53,479 bases of DNA from Aculops lycopersici (Eukaryota; Arthropoda; Arachnida; Trombidiformes; Eriophyidae). Made by a program: the position numbers and the translations under genes. The stretch spans positions 10,387,084 through 10,440,562 of the forward strand of contig WNKI01000002.1 of the NCBI GenBank assembly GCA_015350385.1. The letters are read 5' to 3'. Positions within the stretch are counted from its first letter, which is position 1, and each line of letters begins with the position of its first letter. The notes beneath the pieces were generated by a model. That model saw nothing but the letters and a program-made list of their open reading frames with translations, searched no databases and was not told the DNA's origin. This document shows, one piece after another, positions 21,264 through 31,498 of this stretch.

Positions 21264-22463
21264 ATGGCCCAACAAGGTGATGTCGCAATTCTCGAAGAGG
21301 CCAAGAGCCTTTTGGTTCAAGGTAAGCGAGCCATGGCTCTCGAAGACTACCAATCGGCCACCGACTGCCTAGAACAATCTTGCCAGCTTTTTGACGCCTT
21401 CTATGGTGTTGCCAAACGCGAATGTGCGGATGCCTATCTAGAGTACGGTCTGGCTCTGGTGGCTTTGGCTGATATCGAAGCCGGTAATGGTACGGACAAG
21501 ATATTCAAGAAGGCAGGTGTCACCGAGGACGGCGATGGAGATGATGACGACGAGGAAGGGGAGGATGAGGAGGGTGAAGATGAAGAGGCCGAGGGCGAGG
21601 GTGAAGAGGATGGTGATCACAAAAAGTCAGAGGAGCTCAAGATGGACACAGACTCAAATGAAGAACCTAAGACGAATGGAACATCAAAGACAAACGGTAT
21701 CTCAAGCGAAGCCACCAAAGACTCAGAAACAAATGGTGTTGTCAACGACAACCTTCAACCACAAGCCTCGTCCTCCTCTACTTCAGATGAACCGCAACCT
21801 GGCACATCAAACGGCCCCGAGAAGGAGGCTGAGGGCGACGACGATGAGGACACAGCCAATGAAGAGGCCACCACCATTGAGATTGCTTGGGAAGTATTAT
21901 GTTTAGCCAAGCGTTTGTACATGACAGACGAGTCATTGGAGGGCAGACTGAAGTTAGCCGAGACTCTACAGAAGATTGGAGAGATCAGTATTGAGTGGGA
22001 GAATAATGACAATGCAGTGAGCATACTAGAGGAATGTCTAAATATCCGCAAAGCCATCCTACCTCCAGAGGACAGACTTATCGCTCTGACTTATTACAAT
22101 TTGGGTCTAGCACATTCCTTCAAGTCTGAAACCTTGAAAGCTAATGAAAACTTCCAAAATGCCATTGGTGTGATCGAGAAGAGAATAGCATCACTAACTG
22201 TTGACTTGGACAAGGCAAAAGAATCCCAAGATACTGTAACGATTGGAACATACCAAAAAGAGATCAATGAACTCAAAGAGCTTTTACCAGACCTAAACAT
22301 GAGACTTGATGACAGTAAGGAGGATGACACAAGCAGCCAGGATGTCTTAAAGCGAACCCGAGAGGAGATGCAACAAGAGGACGACGAGGCCAGAAAGGTT
22401 TGCTCGGATAAGTCGAAACAGGCTGATGACATCACGCATTTGGTCAAGAGGAGAGCTGCATGA
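21264..22463 (+). CDS. NASP: NASP histone chaperone, SHNi-TPR type, intronless (399 aa)
   Basis: Nuclear chaperone that binds H3-H4 and maintains the soluble histone reserve; family members are NASP, yeast Hif1 and fission yeast Sim3. The first TPR-like unit lies at about residues 9-72 (LLVQGKRAMALEDYQSATDC, then YLEYGLALVALADIE). A long acidic tract interrupts the repeat array (about 88-200, rich in Asp/Glu), as in NASP. TPR motifs resume at about 206-300 (AWEVLCLAKRLY, KLAETLQKIGEISIEWENND, then LIALTYYNLGLAHSFKSETL). A coiled coil follows at about 305-345. The tail is acidic and ends with basic LVKRRAA, a possible nuclear signal. The ATG at 21264 is the natural start. One complete exon. 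It is head-to-head with MED21 and tail-to-tail with PKA. Confidence 0.95.
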   Translation: MAQQGDVAILEEAKSLLVQGKRAMALEDYQSATDCLEQSCQLFDAFYGVAKRECADAYLEYGLALVALADIEAGNGTDKIFKKAGVTEDGDGDDDDEEGEDEEGEDEEAEGEGEEDGDHKKSEELKMDTDSNEEPKTNGTSKTNGISSEATKDSETNGVVNDNLQPQASSSSTSDEPQPGTSNGPEKEAEGDDDEDTANEEATTIEIAWEVLCLAKRLYMTDESLEGRLKLAETLQKIGEISIEWENNDNAVSILEECLNIRKAILPPEDRLIALTYYNLGLAHSFKSETLKANENFQNAIGVIEKRIASLTVDLDKAKESQDTVTIGTYQKEINELKELLPDLNMRLDDSKEDDTSSQDVLKRTREEMQQEDDEARKVCSDKSKQADDITHLVKRRAA

Positions 22464-22685
22464 GTTGTATGAATGAATATCATGTCGGAATCATAATTAT
22501 CATTTTGAACAAATAACAAGAATTCTCGGTTATATTTTTATATTATATTTATTTGATATTTTATAGTTGTTGTGGTGGTGGTTGTTGTGATAGTAGTTGT
22601 AGTAGTAGCAGCAGTAGTAGTAGTTGAAGTATTGCTCTTTCAATTCTTCTTTTGACTTCTTCACCACTTGATCATGATTTTTTTA
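22464..22685. other. Shared 3' region of NASP and PKA with opposed poly(A) signals
   Basis: The stop codons of NASP (plus) and PKA (minus) are only 222 bases apart. On the minus strand AATAAA at 22548-22553 would end PKA inside the NASP 3' UTR. On the plus strand ATTAAA at 22685-22690, which overlaps the PKA stop codon, could end NASP. If both are used, the mature transcripts overlap antisense. A GTAGTAG-type repeat lies at about 22590-22628. Confidence 0.5.
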
Positions 22686-24000
22686 TTAAAAGGCAGCAAA
22701 CTCTTCAGAACACAACTCTGTATTAGCTATTCGGAGAGTTTCCTCCTCATAATCGTCGAAATTACTCGTGTCGCCAGCGCCTTTGCATTTGGGCAAAAAT
22801 GGTGCCTCAACTTTCTTTTGGAATATTGCAATCCAATCTGTGGTTGCAAACCATCGATGGTTCTTGATATCATTTACACCGTTCTTGAGATTGCCATATC
22901 GCTTTGTTAAATCTACTTGCAATAAATTTCTTAATAAATCTTTTAGTTCTGAACTAAAATGTCCAGGGAATCTGTATTTGCCAGAGACAATTTTTTCATA
23001 AATTTGTATCGGTTGATCAGCAAAAAATGGCGGATAACCGGCCGCCATCTCATAAATAAGAACACCTAATGCCCACCAATCAACAGCTCGATTATAACCC
23101 TTGCTCAATATTACCTCGGGGGCTAAATATTCGGGCGTACCACATAACGTCCAAGTTCGACCTCTAACTCGTTTGGCAAATCCAAAGTCTGTTACTTTTA
23201 TATAACCTTGGTGATCAATTAATAAATTTTCTGGCTTCAGGTCACGGTAAATGAGATCTAAATAATGTAAATACTCAAACGCAAGCACAATTTGTGCCGC
23301 ATAAAACCTAGCCGCTTGCTCACTAAATCTACCTGTTTTCCTTAAATGTGAAAACATTTCACCACCAGGTACAAACTCCAACACCATATACAGATACGAA
23401 TTGTCCTTAAATGAAGCCTCCAATCTAACTAGAAATGGAAAATTGACGGCCTTAAGAATTCGTTTTTCATTTAGCGTATGCTCGACTTGCTTTAACTTGA
23501 CTACCTTTTGTTTGTCTAATATTTTCATTGCAAAATACTGGGATTTCTCCTTATGTTGCACCAGCATGACCCGGCCAAAGCTACCGGTGCCCAGAGTTCT
23601 AACTCTTTCATAATCGTCTAGTTGGGCGTTGGATCTATCTGGATTCTCCCATTTCCTCTCGAAGTCCTTCTTGGCCTCAGCGAGGTATTTTTGAACTGGT
23701 GTTGGTGAAGATGTATTTTTCGTAGTGTGACCGGCGTGATGTATGGATGAATGGAGGATGAGGTGGATAGTGATGAAAAGTTTGGGTTAGTATTGGCTGT
23801 CGAGTTGTTTTTTGTGTGTTGTTGCTTGAATTTGATTTTATCCAAATGCGATGTGAGATAAGCATGATCAACTCAAGAAGGTTATAATCTTGAAAAACAA
23901 ACTAAGAGAGAGAGAGAGAGAGATGAAAACTGAAAGAATTGGTCGGAGGCTCACCATTTTCGGCATGATCGCCCTTCTTGGATGTTGGCGTGTTGCCCAT
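22686..24000 (-). CDS. Pka-C1: cAMP-dependent protein kinase catalytic subunit, two exons (351 aa)
   Basis: Ser/Thr kinase released from regulatory subunits by cAMP. Exon 1 (24000-23955, 15 codons plus one base) encodes MGNTPTSKKGDHAEN, whose MGN start is the N-myristoylation site of this family. Exon 2 is 23695-22686. The 259-base intron (GTGAGC...CACCAG) splits a Val codon. The assembled 351 residues equal the vertebrate length. Visible motifs: LGTGSFGRVM (glycine loop), AMKILDKQKVVKLKQ (catalytic Lys), YRDLKPENLL, DFGFAKR, the activation loop RTWTLCGTPEYLAPE with its phospho-Thr, PPFFADQPIQIYEKIVSGKY, and the C-terminal hydrophobic motif FAAF (FSEF in vertebrates). Every catalytic element is present. 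Only exon 1 is poorly conserved, as in other species, where alternative first exons are common. Confidence 0.97.
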
Positions 24001-24012
24001 TGCAGTTGTTTA

Positions 24013-24083
24013 GTCGACGGCGACGACGACGACGGCGACGAGGAGGAGGCGGACGACGACGACGACGACGAGGATGATGATAA
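24013..24083. repeat. GAC/GAG/GAT trinucleotide repeat just upstream of the PKA start
   Basis: An imperfect trinucleotide array, reading GTC/CTC/ATC in the PKA sense, begins about 13 bases before the PKA initiation codon. It probably lies in its 5' leader. Confidence 0.7.
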
Positions 24084-25630
24084 TTTTTTGAAGATAATAT
24101 ATGTAATAATGATGATAGTATGACAAAGATTAATAGAATTGATAGATTTAATAGATTCAATGGGTTCAATAGGTTCAATGGGTTTAATAGATTCAATATA
24201 TTTGATTGAGTGAGAGCGAGAGAGAGTGAATATTGGCCAAAGGTTGTGGTTGAGTTGAAATATCAATGGGGCCAATTGGGTTTGTTGTTGCTTAATGGTT
24301 TGTTGGTTGGTCGGTTGTTCGGTTTGTTGTTATTATTATTATTGATATTAATCTCTCCCTCTCCCTCTCTCTCTGCTGCTACTGCAGCCGCGGCTGCTGC
24401 TGATTCTCTCGCTTGCTGCTGCTGCTGCCGCTGCCGCCGCTGCTCCTGTCGATCTTCTCGCCTCCGTAAAAACTCTCTCACTCAACTCCAGCTTCAGCTG
24501 CTACCTCGATCGCTGGCTGGCTGGCTCGTTGGCTCGTTCTTTCGTTCATTCGCCTTCAAAACGAGTCGGCCGACGGCAACGATGAGACGAGATGAGAGTT
24601 GGCGTTCGTCTTCCCGAAATCCTCTCGCTTTCCAAGGTAATAACAACGCGGCAGCTACGGCGGCGGTGGTTGCGACGACGACACCCAGCGAGACGGAGCG
24701 CGAGAGCGAAAGAAGCGGCGGCCGCATTCAATAGCATAGCGCACAGCGGCCATAGAGAAAGCGAAAGCATTTCCAGGTCCATGCAGCAAAAGAAGCATAG
24801 GCCGCCGCCGCCGCCGCCGACGACGATTACGATTACGACGTTGTAGCCGACTGCAGCGAGAGCGATGAGCCCTCGTGCTGCTTACTGCACAAATAGATGC
24901 ACTATGCCATACCATTCTCTGCCAGGCTATGCTATGCGCCCATAGCAGCTCGAGCCCTTTGCCATCCAACCAACGGAGCCAATGGCAAAAGAGCTCGCGC
25001 TGCTGAGGCGAACGCCAAGCTAGTCGCGGTCGCTTAGACGCGCTCGACTATTAGTGGATTCGATCCAACATTGAGCATTGAGCATTGAGAACTCAAGCTC
25101 CGGACTCTAGACTCAGGAGTCTAGTGGCAACTTGGCGCCGCTGCTGCCACCTAAACATCGGCGACGTACATTCGCGGAACGCAGTGCGAGTCAACGTAAT
25201 GCGGCGCACACACACACACACATCACACAAGACAGAGGCGTTTATTTTGCAAAAACTTTTGTGCGTGCGTCTCGCTAGCTATTGCTATTGCTCTTGGATG
25301 CACCGCAGCCAGCCAGCCGGCGAGCAAGCCAGCCGACTAGCTCGCTCGCTCGCTAGCTAGCTTGTGCGCGCCACTCGACTGGTGCTCAACACGAGCGACA
25401 GCATTAACAACAACAACTCGCTCGTGTGGATGGCAAAAATAGACTTGGCCAGCTGGCTGGCTAGCTAGCTAGCTTGCCCGACGGATGTAAAGCTGCGAAG
25501 CGACTGAAGCGGCCTCAGCGGCGGGCAGAGAGAAAGGGAGACTTGCGCACACAACGGCGAAGCTCGCAGTGTGCAAACCGGAGTGCGTGTGTTATGTATC
25601 AGTCAGTTCATGGATGGTCCTCGTAACGGC

Positions 25631-25671
25631 TATGCTATTGCCATCGCTATTGCTATTGCTATTGCTATTGC
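25631..25671. repeat. GCTATT hexamer tandem repeat
   Basis: About six copies of a GCTATT-type hexamer, one diverged (GCCATC), inside the GC-rich region upstream of PKA. Confidence 0.7.
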
Positions 25672-27300
25672 AAATACCATGGCCATAGACCACGGCGCGC
25701 CGCGCGCCCAGCACCAAGATTGAAGCGCGCGGTCCATGTGGCTCTCGCTTCGCGTACTAACTGGTGCGCGCTTCACGATCGTCTAGGAAGTCGACTAGGC
25801 TACGCACAAACTTGCATGCACTCAGTGTGCGAGTCTGCGCGCCTTCAAGCTCGAGATTTGCACGAGATTTCTGGTTCCGCTGGCGCGCAAGTGTCTGTGT
25901 CTGTGCTAACCTCGGAGTCTTGCCGACTCGACGAGCTCGTTTCGTTTGCCGTTTCGTTTGCCAGCGCAACTTGCGCACCAACCAACCAGCCAGCCAGCCA
26001 GCCAGTTAGCTAGATAGCAACCACCAACCAACAGCAACGGCGGCAAAATCCACCGATTGCCGGGGAGCTTAGTTTGGGCTGGCCGGTTTGAGTCGCTTGC
26101 TGCACTGGAAGCGGCATCAACAGTAGCACGATCGCCGACGTTTTGGTCAATTGGGCGTTTGGTGCAAATGCCAGCAGAGCCACTGGACCAACCACAAGCT
26201 CCACCACCAAGGCAACAACCGAGCGATTGCCACTGGCGCCGCCTAGCGACTCGCGGCCACTGGTCTCCGATGACCCGCACTGCGTTCAGGCGGCCACCAC
26301 CGACCGGTCGATGGTTGACGCGCCTGACCGACCCAACTAGGTGATTGCCTGGCCGGCCAGCTATCTGACTAGCTCAGCTCGTCTGCAAGATCGATTTGCT
26401 CGTCGACGTCGTCGTCGTTTAGTCGGCATCGTCGTTGCCGCTGCCACTTCCGTTGGCAGCGTTGGTGCCAGAGGACAAGGCTTGCGGCGTTGGCAAATCG
26501 CAGTTGAGCATCGCTGAGATTTCCACCGGTACCCAGAGGCTAGCCACCAGTCACCGCTTTGTCTTTGGCCCAAGCCCTTGTCTGGTCTACTCTGCGCTCG
26601 CCTGGTTTCGCACTGGCTGCCAGCTTCAATTCGAAAAACGGCTAGTTTGCCAGTCAGCTAGCCAGCCACCCGACAAGTTAGTCGACCAGCTAACAGACTA
26701 CCCAAACGACCTCTGGGCAAGCTGAGCGAGCTAACCGGCAAACTCCTCGGGCCATCAAGCACCGAGAACCGGGTACAGTGGGAGCATAGTGGAGCCGAGC
26801 CGCTTAGTTGAGTTAGCCGCTAACCGAAGCGAGCCCATTTGGTTTCGCTCTGGTGGTAGATTAGCGGCGCCGCTAGTTGGGCCCGCAGCGCCCTTACAAC
26901 TGGCTCCTCCACTCTCTTTGGTCTCAAACAATCCACTCGGTCGCCCTTTGGTTCAAGCGACCGACCGACCGACCAACTAACCAGCCAATCGACCGATAGA
27001 CCAGCTAGTTTACCCTGGAGGCCGTTGAGTTGCCGAGTCGTCGAGTGGCTCAGAGGCAGCGGGGAAAACTAAACGCCCCGTTGGTCCAGTTAGCCGGCTA
27101 GACCTAGTGAACCACACGAGCCAGCATCTAGTGGCTGGTTATCACCAAAGTCTTGAGGACTGTAGCCGTAGCGGCACATAAAATCGGCAGACTATGCGGC
27201 ATTAACAGCATTGTCGTGGTGGTCGTCTTGGTTGTTGTTGCTGCTACTAAAGTTTAGTTGGCTGCTGTGGTTGATGTTATCGCCTTGTCATGGTCGGTGT

Positions 27301-27339
27301 GGTGGTGGTGGTGGTGGTGGTGGTGGTGGTGGTGGTGGT
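27301..27339. repeat. GGT trinucleotide microsatellite
   Basis: Thirteen uninterrupted GGT units. A poly-Gly frame across it is a by-product of the repeat. Confidence 0.9.
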
Positions 27340-28604
27340 TGTTCTAACCGAGTAAGAGGAGATGAGCGCCAGCCGGAAGTGGGAGGCGCGACGCAAACGC
27401 CAACCTCGAGTTTATCGCCTAGCTGCTGGTTAGTTAAAGAAGAGGAGGAGGCTTCGATGCAAGTCAACTAGAGGTGGAAGCGGAGGTGGAGGCGGAGGGA
27501 GCGATAGCGACAACAACAATTATGTTGGCTGGCTTACTGGTGTGCTGATTGTTGAACAAGCGAGGCGACCGTTTAACTCGCTCGTAATTAGATCAAACGG
27601 AAGCGCGCCAACAACACGCGCCGCTGAGGGAGAGGGATGAGCGTCAACTTACATAATAGAATACAACCAAAGTTAGCCACTCAAGACTCGGAGCTCGAGA
27701 GGCTTTAGTGAGTGGCTTGGCCAAATGGGAGGAGAAGAGGAACATGAATCCAGTTAGAGAGAGAGCGTTTCTCTGGAGGCACTGGCGTTGCCGACAGAGC
27801 GAGGCGTCACCTGAACAACGCGTGCACCAGGCCTAACGCGTCGCGTCGCATCGCATCGCAACTCAACCCAACTCAACCCAACCAAACTCGGCTGAACTCA
27901 GCGCTACGCAGTGCAGCTCAAGTTGAAGCGTAGGCGACGATGGCGCCGGTGATGGTAAAGGCAGCAGCAACAGCGGCTGTTACCATTGTTGTGAAAAGAA
28001 GAAAGCCTTCCGTTGCGCCCAGATTCATACTCTTGCCTTAGATTAGCCACAGACAGAGTAGAGCTGAGTAAATTTGTTGGCCGGCTAAAGATCAACACAA
28101 GACGCGAGTGCGTCGTGGCGGCAGCGACGCACTCGCAGTTTAGTTGGTTTGCTATTGTTGCTTCGGCGACGACAACAACAGCATTTCCAAGTCGCTGCCG
28201 CCGTTACTGCTGCATCTGCTGCCGCCGCCGTCGTCGTTGCTGTTGCTGTTGATGTTGGCATAGCATAGTTTCAAATTTGCAAAAATTAGTGTGGGTAAGC
28301 CTGTGAGGGAGTAAGCAAACACCCGCCGCTGCTGCCTTTGGCCGCGAGCGCGAGCTGCAATCGCTTTTCTCCTGGGCAAAGGTGCACGGCACACTACCGA
28401 GTCTAAACAGAGAAGAACGGCTACATTTGGGGAGCTACTCTCGCCGGTTAGCGGAATGGATTGCAGTCGCTTTTTGAGTTTAGTTTATTCTTGCCGTTAT
28501 TGTTGCTATTATTGTGGCTACTCGTGAGATACCTCAGGCCCAACACGGCGCTAGGTCCATCCGATCGGTCGCTAGACTCACTCGCTCGCTCGGCTGCTCG
28601 CGTG

Positions 28605-28635
<31 letters not shown>

Positions 28636-30331
28636 TCACACATGAGACGTGAAAACTCCCCGGCGAGTGGAATGGGAAATTTGCACGCGCGTCGCGCACA
28701 CAACACCATTTGCATTTCCGCGCGCATTTCGCTTGAGCATGTGTGAGTGCGTTATCAAACATACACGTGTGTTCGCGGGCGCGACTGGGTTGCGCGAGCA
28801 AAGGGTTGGACCTGAACGAGCTCCGACCGCTTGCGTGCTTGCACATAGGCTGACATCATGGAATAACTACGCTGCCTCAGCCCAGATGGGGTGGGCGTGT
28901 CCCCTTATACCCGAATGCTCTCTTTGCGGTCAAGCGCGTGGCTCGCAGCGCCACTTATGTAGCGTCGCCGCAACCTACACACTAACTACATGATCGTGGC
29001 GCCCACCCGGCCACAATGGTCTTGCCAACCAAACCTCATGCCTCTGAAATAGCCGCCGGCTAGATCGCAACACCGCCGCTTGTCGGCCTGTCACTCAGTG
29101 AAAGAAGCAGAAGAAGTAGCTCCGCTCTTTGGTCTTCTTCTTTTCTCCTCTCGAGTTATAGTTAGGCTCTTTGTTGCTGTTTTATGTTGAGTCAAGTGCC
29201 ACAGGAGCTGAAAGAAAGAGAGGGGGAGCAGTAAAGTGAGTGAGTGACTGGCCACACGACTAGCTGGCGAAGTTTGAACTCTCGCACGCGCTCGCCGTCG
29301 CCGCTAGTTGTCGCAACCGGAACTAGTGGTCGCCACCACCACTGGTTCTCTCTTTCTGGATTTCGAAAGCTCGGCCACAAATTGAGCCCACTCTGTCGCC
29401 GCCTCTTCTCGCTTGGGGCTCGTGTAAGTTTGGTTTGTATTGGGGCTGCCAAAGTGGCCGCTGTGCCCTTTGTGTGAAGTTGCGGTCGCGCTAGCAGCAG
29501 CAGTAGTAGCATTAAAGGCTGCAAAGGCTGAGACGACGAATGATTGAAACGACAACTTCTGACGACGACAATGATGACGACTGGCGAGCTGAGCGTGAAA
29601 CACGAGCTTGCTGCTGGCTAGTCGGCGAGAGAGAGGGGGACAGCCACAGTGGCGGGCAAAATAATTATAGTATAGTGGCGGCAAGGATGGCCAGTGAGAC
29701 AGAGAGTCGAGTCAGATATAAAACTGTGAATTAGAATACTGCCAACACACTGATCGTTTGGTGGAATTTAGTTGCCTGCCGGTTAAACTTGGCGCCATAC
29801 TTAGTGGGTTCAACTTGGACAAGAAACCATGACCACGAAGCTTGCATTTGATGATCGCCAGTGAGATTCGTTTGCGCAGAAACTAAGGGGTTAAACGACG
29901 TCGCGAGAGACCAAGCCGGCGAAACTCACGACAAGGCGCCATGTACACTCAAGTGGCGTGACAAGAGAGAAGGAGAGAGCCGGGCGCATAGGGTCGCTCG
30001 TGCTTGCGTCCGCTCTTCTAAATCCCCCTTGCATCACCTCGGCGCGGTGAGCCGCGTGCAACTAATAGTCGAGTGTGAGCGGTGGCACTAGTGAAAGTAG
30101 CAGTCGTGGCGGTTGTTGTAGCGATCAGAATGAGAAGTGGTGGTACTAATAGATGAAGTAAACTTAACTTGGGTGGACAGGTTAGTGGTTGGTGAAGGGA
30201 CGAGAGTTGAATGGGGAATAGCGCTTGTATGTTAACCTCTTGGTTGGAATGTGACACCAGAATAGTAGTAGTAGTAGTAGTGGCAATAGTAACAGTAGCT
30301 TCATCCTTTCTGAGCTCGGAAGCTCTCAGGT

Positions 30332-30385
30332 CTGGTATATATCTCAGGTCTTTGCGGTTGCGCAAAGCCTTGAGATATATACCAG
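30332..30385. ncRNA. Near-perfect 25-bp hairpin, microRNA-like or short inverted repeat
   Basis: The arms 30332-30356 and 30361-30385 pair over 25 positions: 23 Watson-Crick pairs, one G-U and one mismatch. They surround a 4-base loop (GTTG). Each arm contains TGGTATATATCTCA or its complement. A direct repeat of CTCAGGTCT (30325-30333 and 30343-30351) overlaps the left arm. The stem length suits a small-RNA precursor, but the loop is short and pairing beyond the 25 bp is weak. It matches no microRNA that I recognise. A remnant of a small foldback element is the main alternative. Confidence 0.35.
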
Positions 30386-30753
30386 CTTGATTTTCTGTCC
30401 CCCTCAATCCTGTTGAGGTCGCCGTCTAGTCCGCATTTTAAACTCCTCGCTCTCCTCGTTCGTCTCTCTCCCTCTTGCCCCGTTTATGCATAGGGAATTC
30501 AGCCATCTCCTCAGAACTAAAACACTGATTGATTACAACTATGACCATTGTAGTCGCTTGTTCATCATGATAGCGAAGTTCAAGCACCGCAAGGTTCCGG
30601 CGCACCGGACACGCCCGCTCGCGGTTGGGCATTTCAATGTTAGCCTGCATATTGGCCCGAAGTGGGCGTTACCTTTGCGAAAGATTTGCCTCTCACCACA
30701 AGTCGACCTTAAGCTAGCGACAAATCTCCTCACGTTGTTGTTGAAACGTTGAA

Positions 30754-31020
30754 TTGTTGCTAACCGTCCAAGGGCTAGCCTACGACGAACCGCAGCAACA
30801 AACTCTCTATTTGCCACTACTTCGCTTCGTTGACACGACGACTAGGGACCTATACCTTGACGCTTACCTCTTTGCTAGGATTGCATCGCAACTAGCGCAC
30901 AAAATCAGCCAGGGCGACAAAAAGCTGATATTAAAGCTGCGCATGGCACAACATGAGAGCGAGGAAAATTTGCTAGTTATTTTCAAGGGCAAGAAAGTTG
31001 TTGCCAAAGAGTTGAGTTGA
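30754..31020 (+). other. Open frame of uncertain status (possible terminal exon)
   Basis: An 88-codon open frame on the plus strand has balanced, protein-like composition (LYLPLLRFVDTTTRDLYLDA, then LLVIFKGKKVVAKELS before the stop). It has no ATG until MAQHES near its end, so it could only be a downstream exon, for instance after an AG at about 30770. I recognise no family, and minus-strand frames overlap its left part. This is a weak candidate. Confidence 0.2.
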
Positions 31021-31498
31021 CATTAGTCTAGTCGAGTTTTGTTGGCTGAGTTTAGTCGAGCTAAACTGGTTGCCGAATGCTGAATGTGCAGAGTGTCATT
31101 TAGTTGTAGCCTGGGAGCCAGGCATCAAATGCAGTGAGGAAAGCGGCAACGAGCTCAGTGCTGCTCCCTCTCGACGTCAGCGTTGAGATTGTTACTATCG
31201 CAATGGGATGCTACAAATTGAACTCGAATTTGCGTCATATCGTGTAACTCCAAGCTCAGTTTACTCTCTCTCCTTCTCGTGTATCTGTTTGTTAGTGTGT
31301 CTATATTTAGGTCCATGTTTGTGTACTTGATATCAATTTCAGTCGCTCAAACGAACAACAGCCCCAAATTTTATGCGCTCACTTTGCACTGACTTGAGCA
31401 CCAGTCAATTTAGTTTGGATCTCTTCCCGGTGCAAAAACTCCATAGAAATTTGATTTACTCGCCAAAATCAACCAATTTCAGAGGAAAGAAGAATTAC

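Larger units (their letters stand above)
24084..30326. other. GC-rich stretch upstream of PKA, no recognised gene
   Basis: About 6.2 kb with no convincing exon. It holds many short tandem motifs (CAGC, GCTAGCTAGC, CCAGCCAGCC), a GCTATT hexamer array at 25631-25671, a GGT tract at 27301-27339 and CA tracts near 25207 and 28610. CpG is visibly frequent. It probably carries promoters and noncoding first exons of PKA. Long open frames occur on both strands at once, as expected of GC-rich noncoding DNA. Confidence 0.5.

Noticed and set aside
27211..27471. Poly-Gly frame
   Set aside because: It is caused by a GGT microsatellite; there is no recognisable domain on either side.
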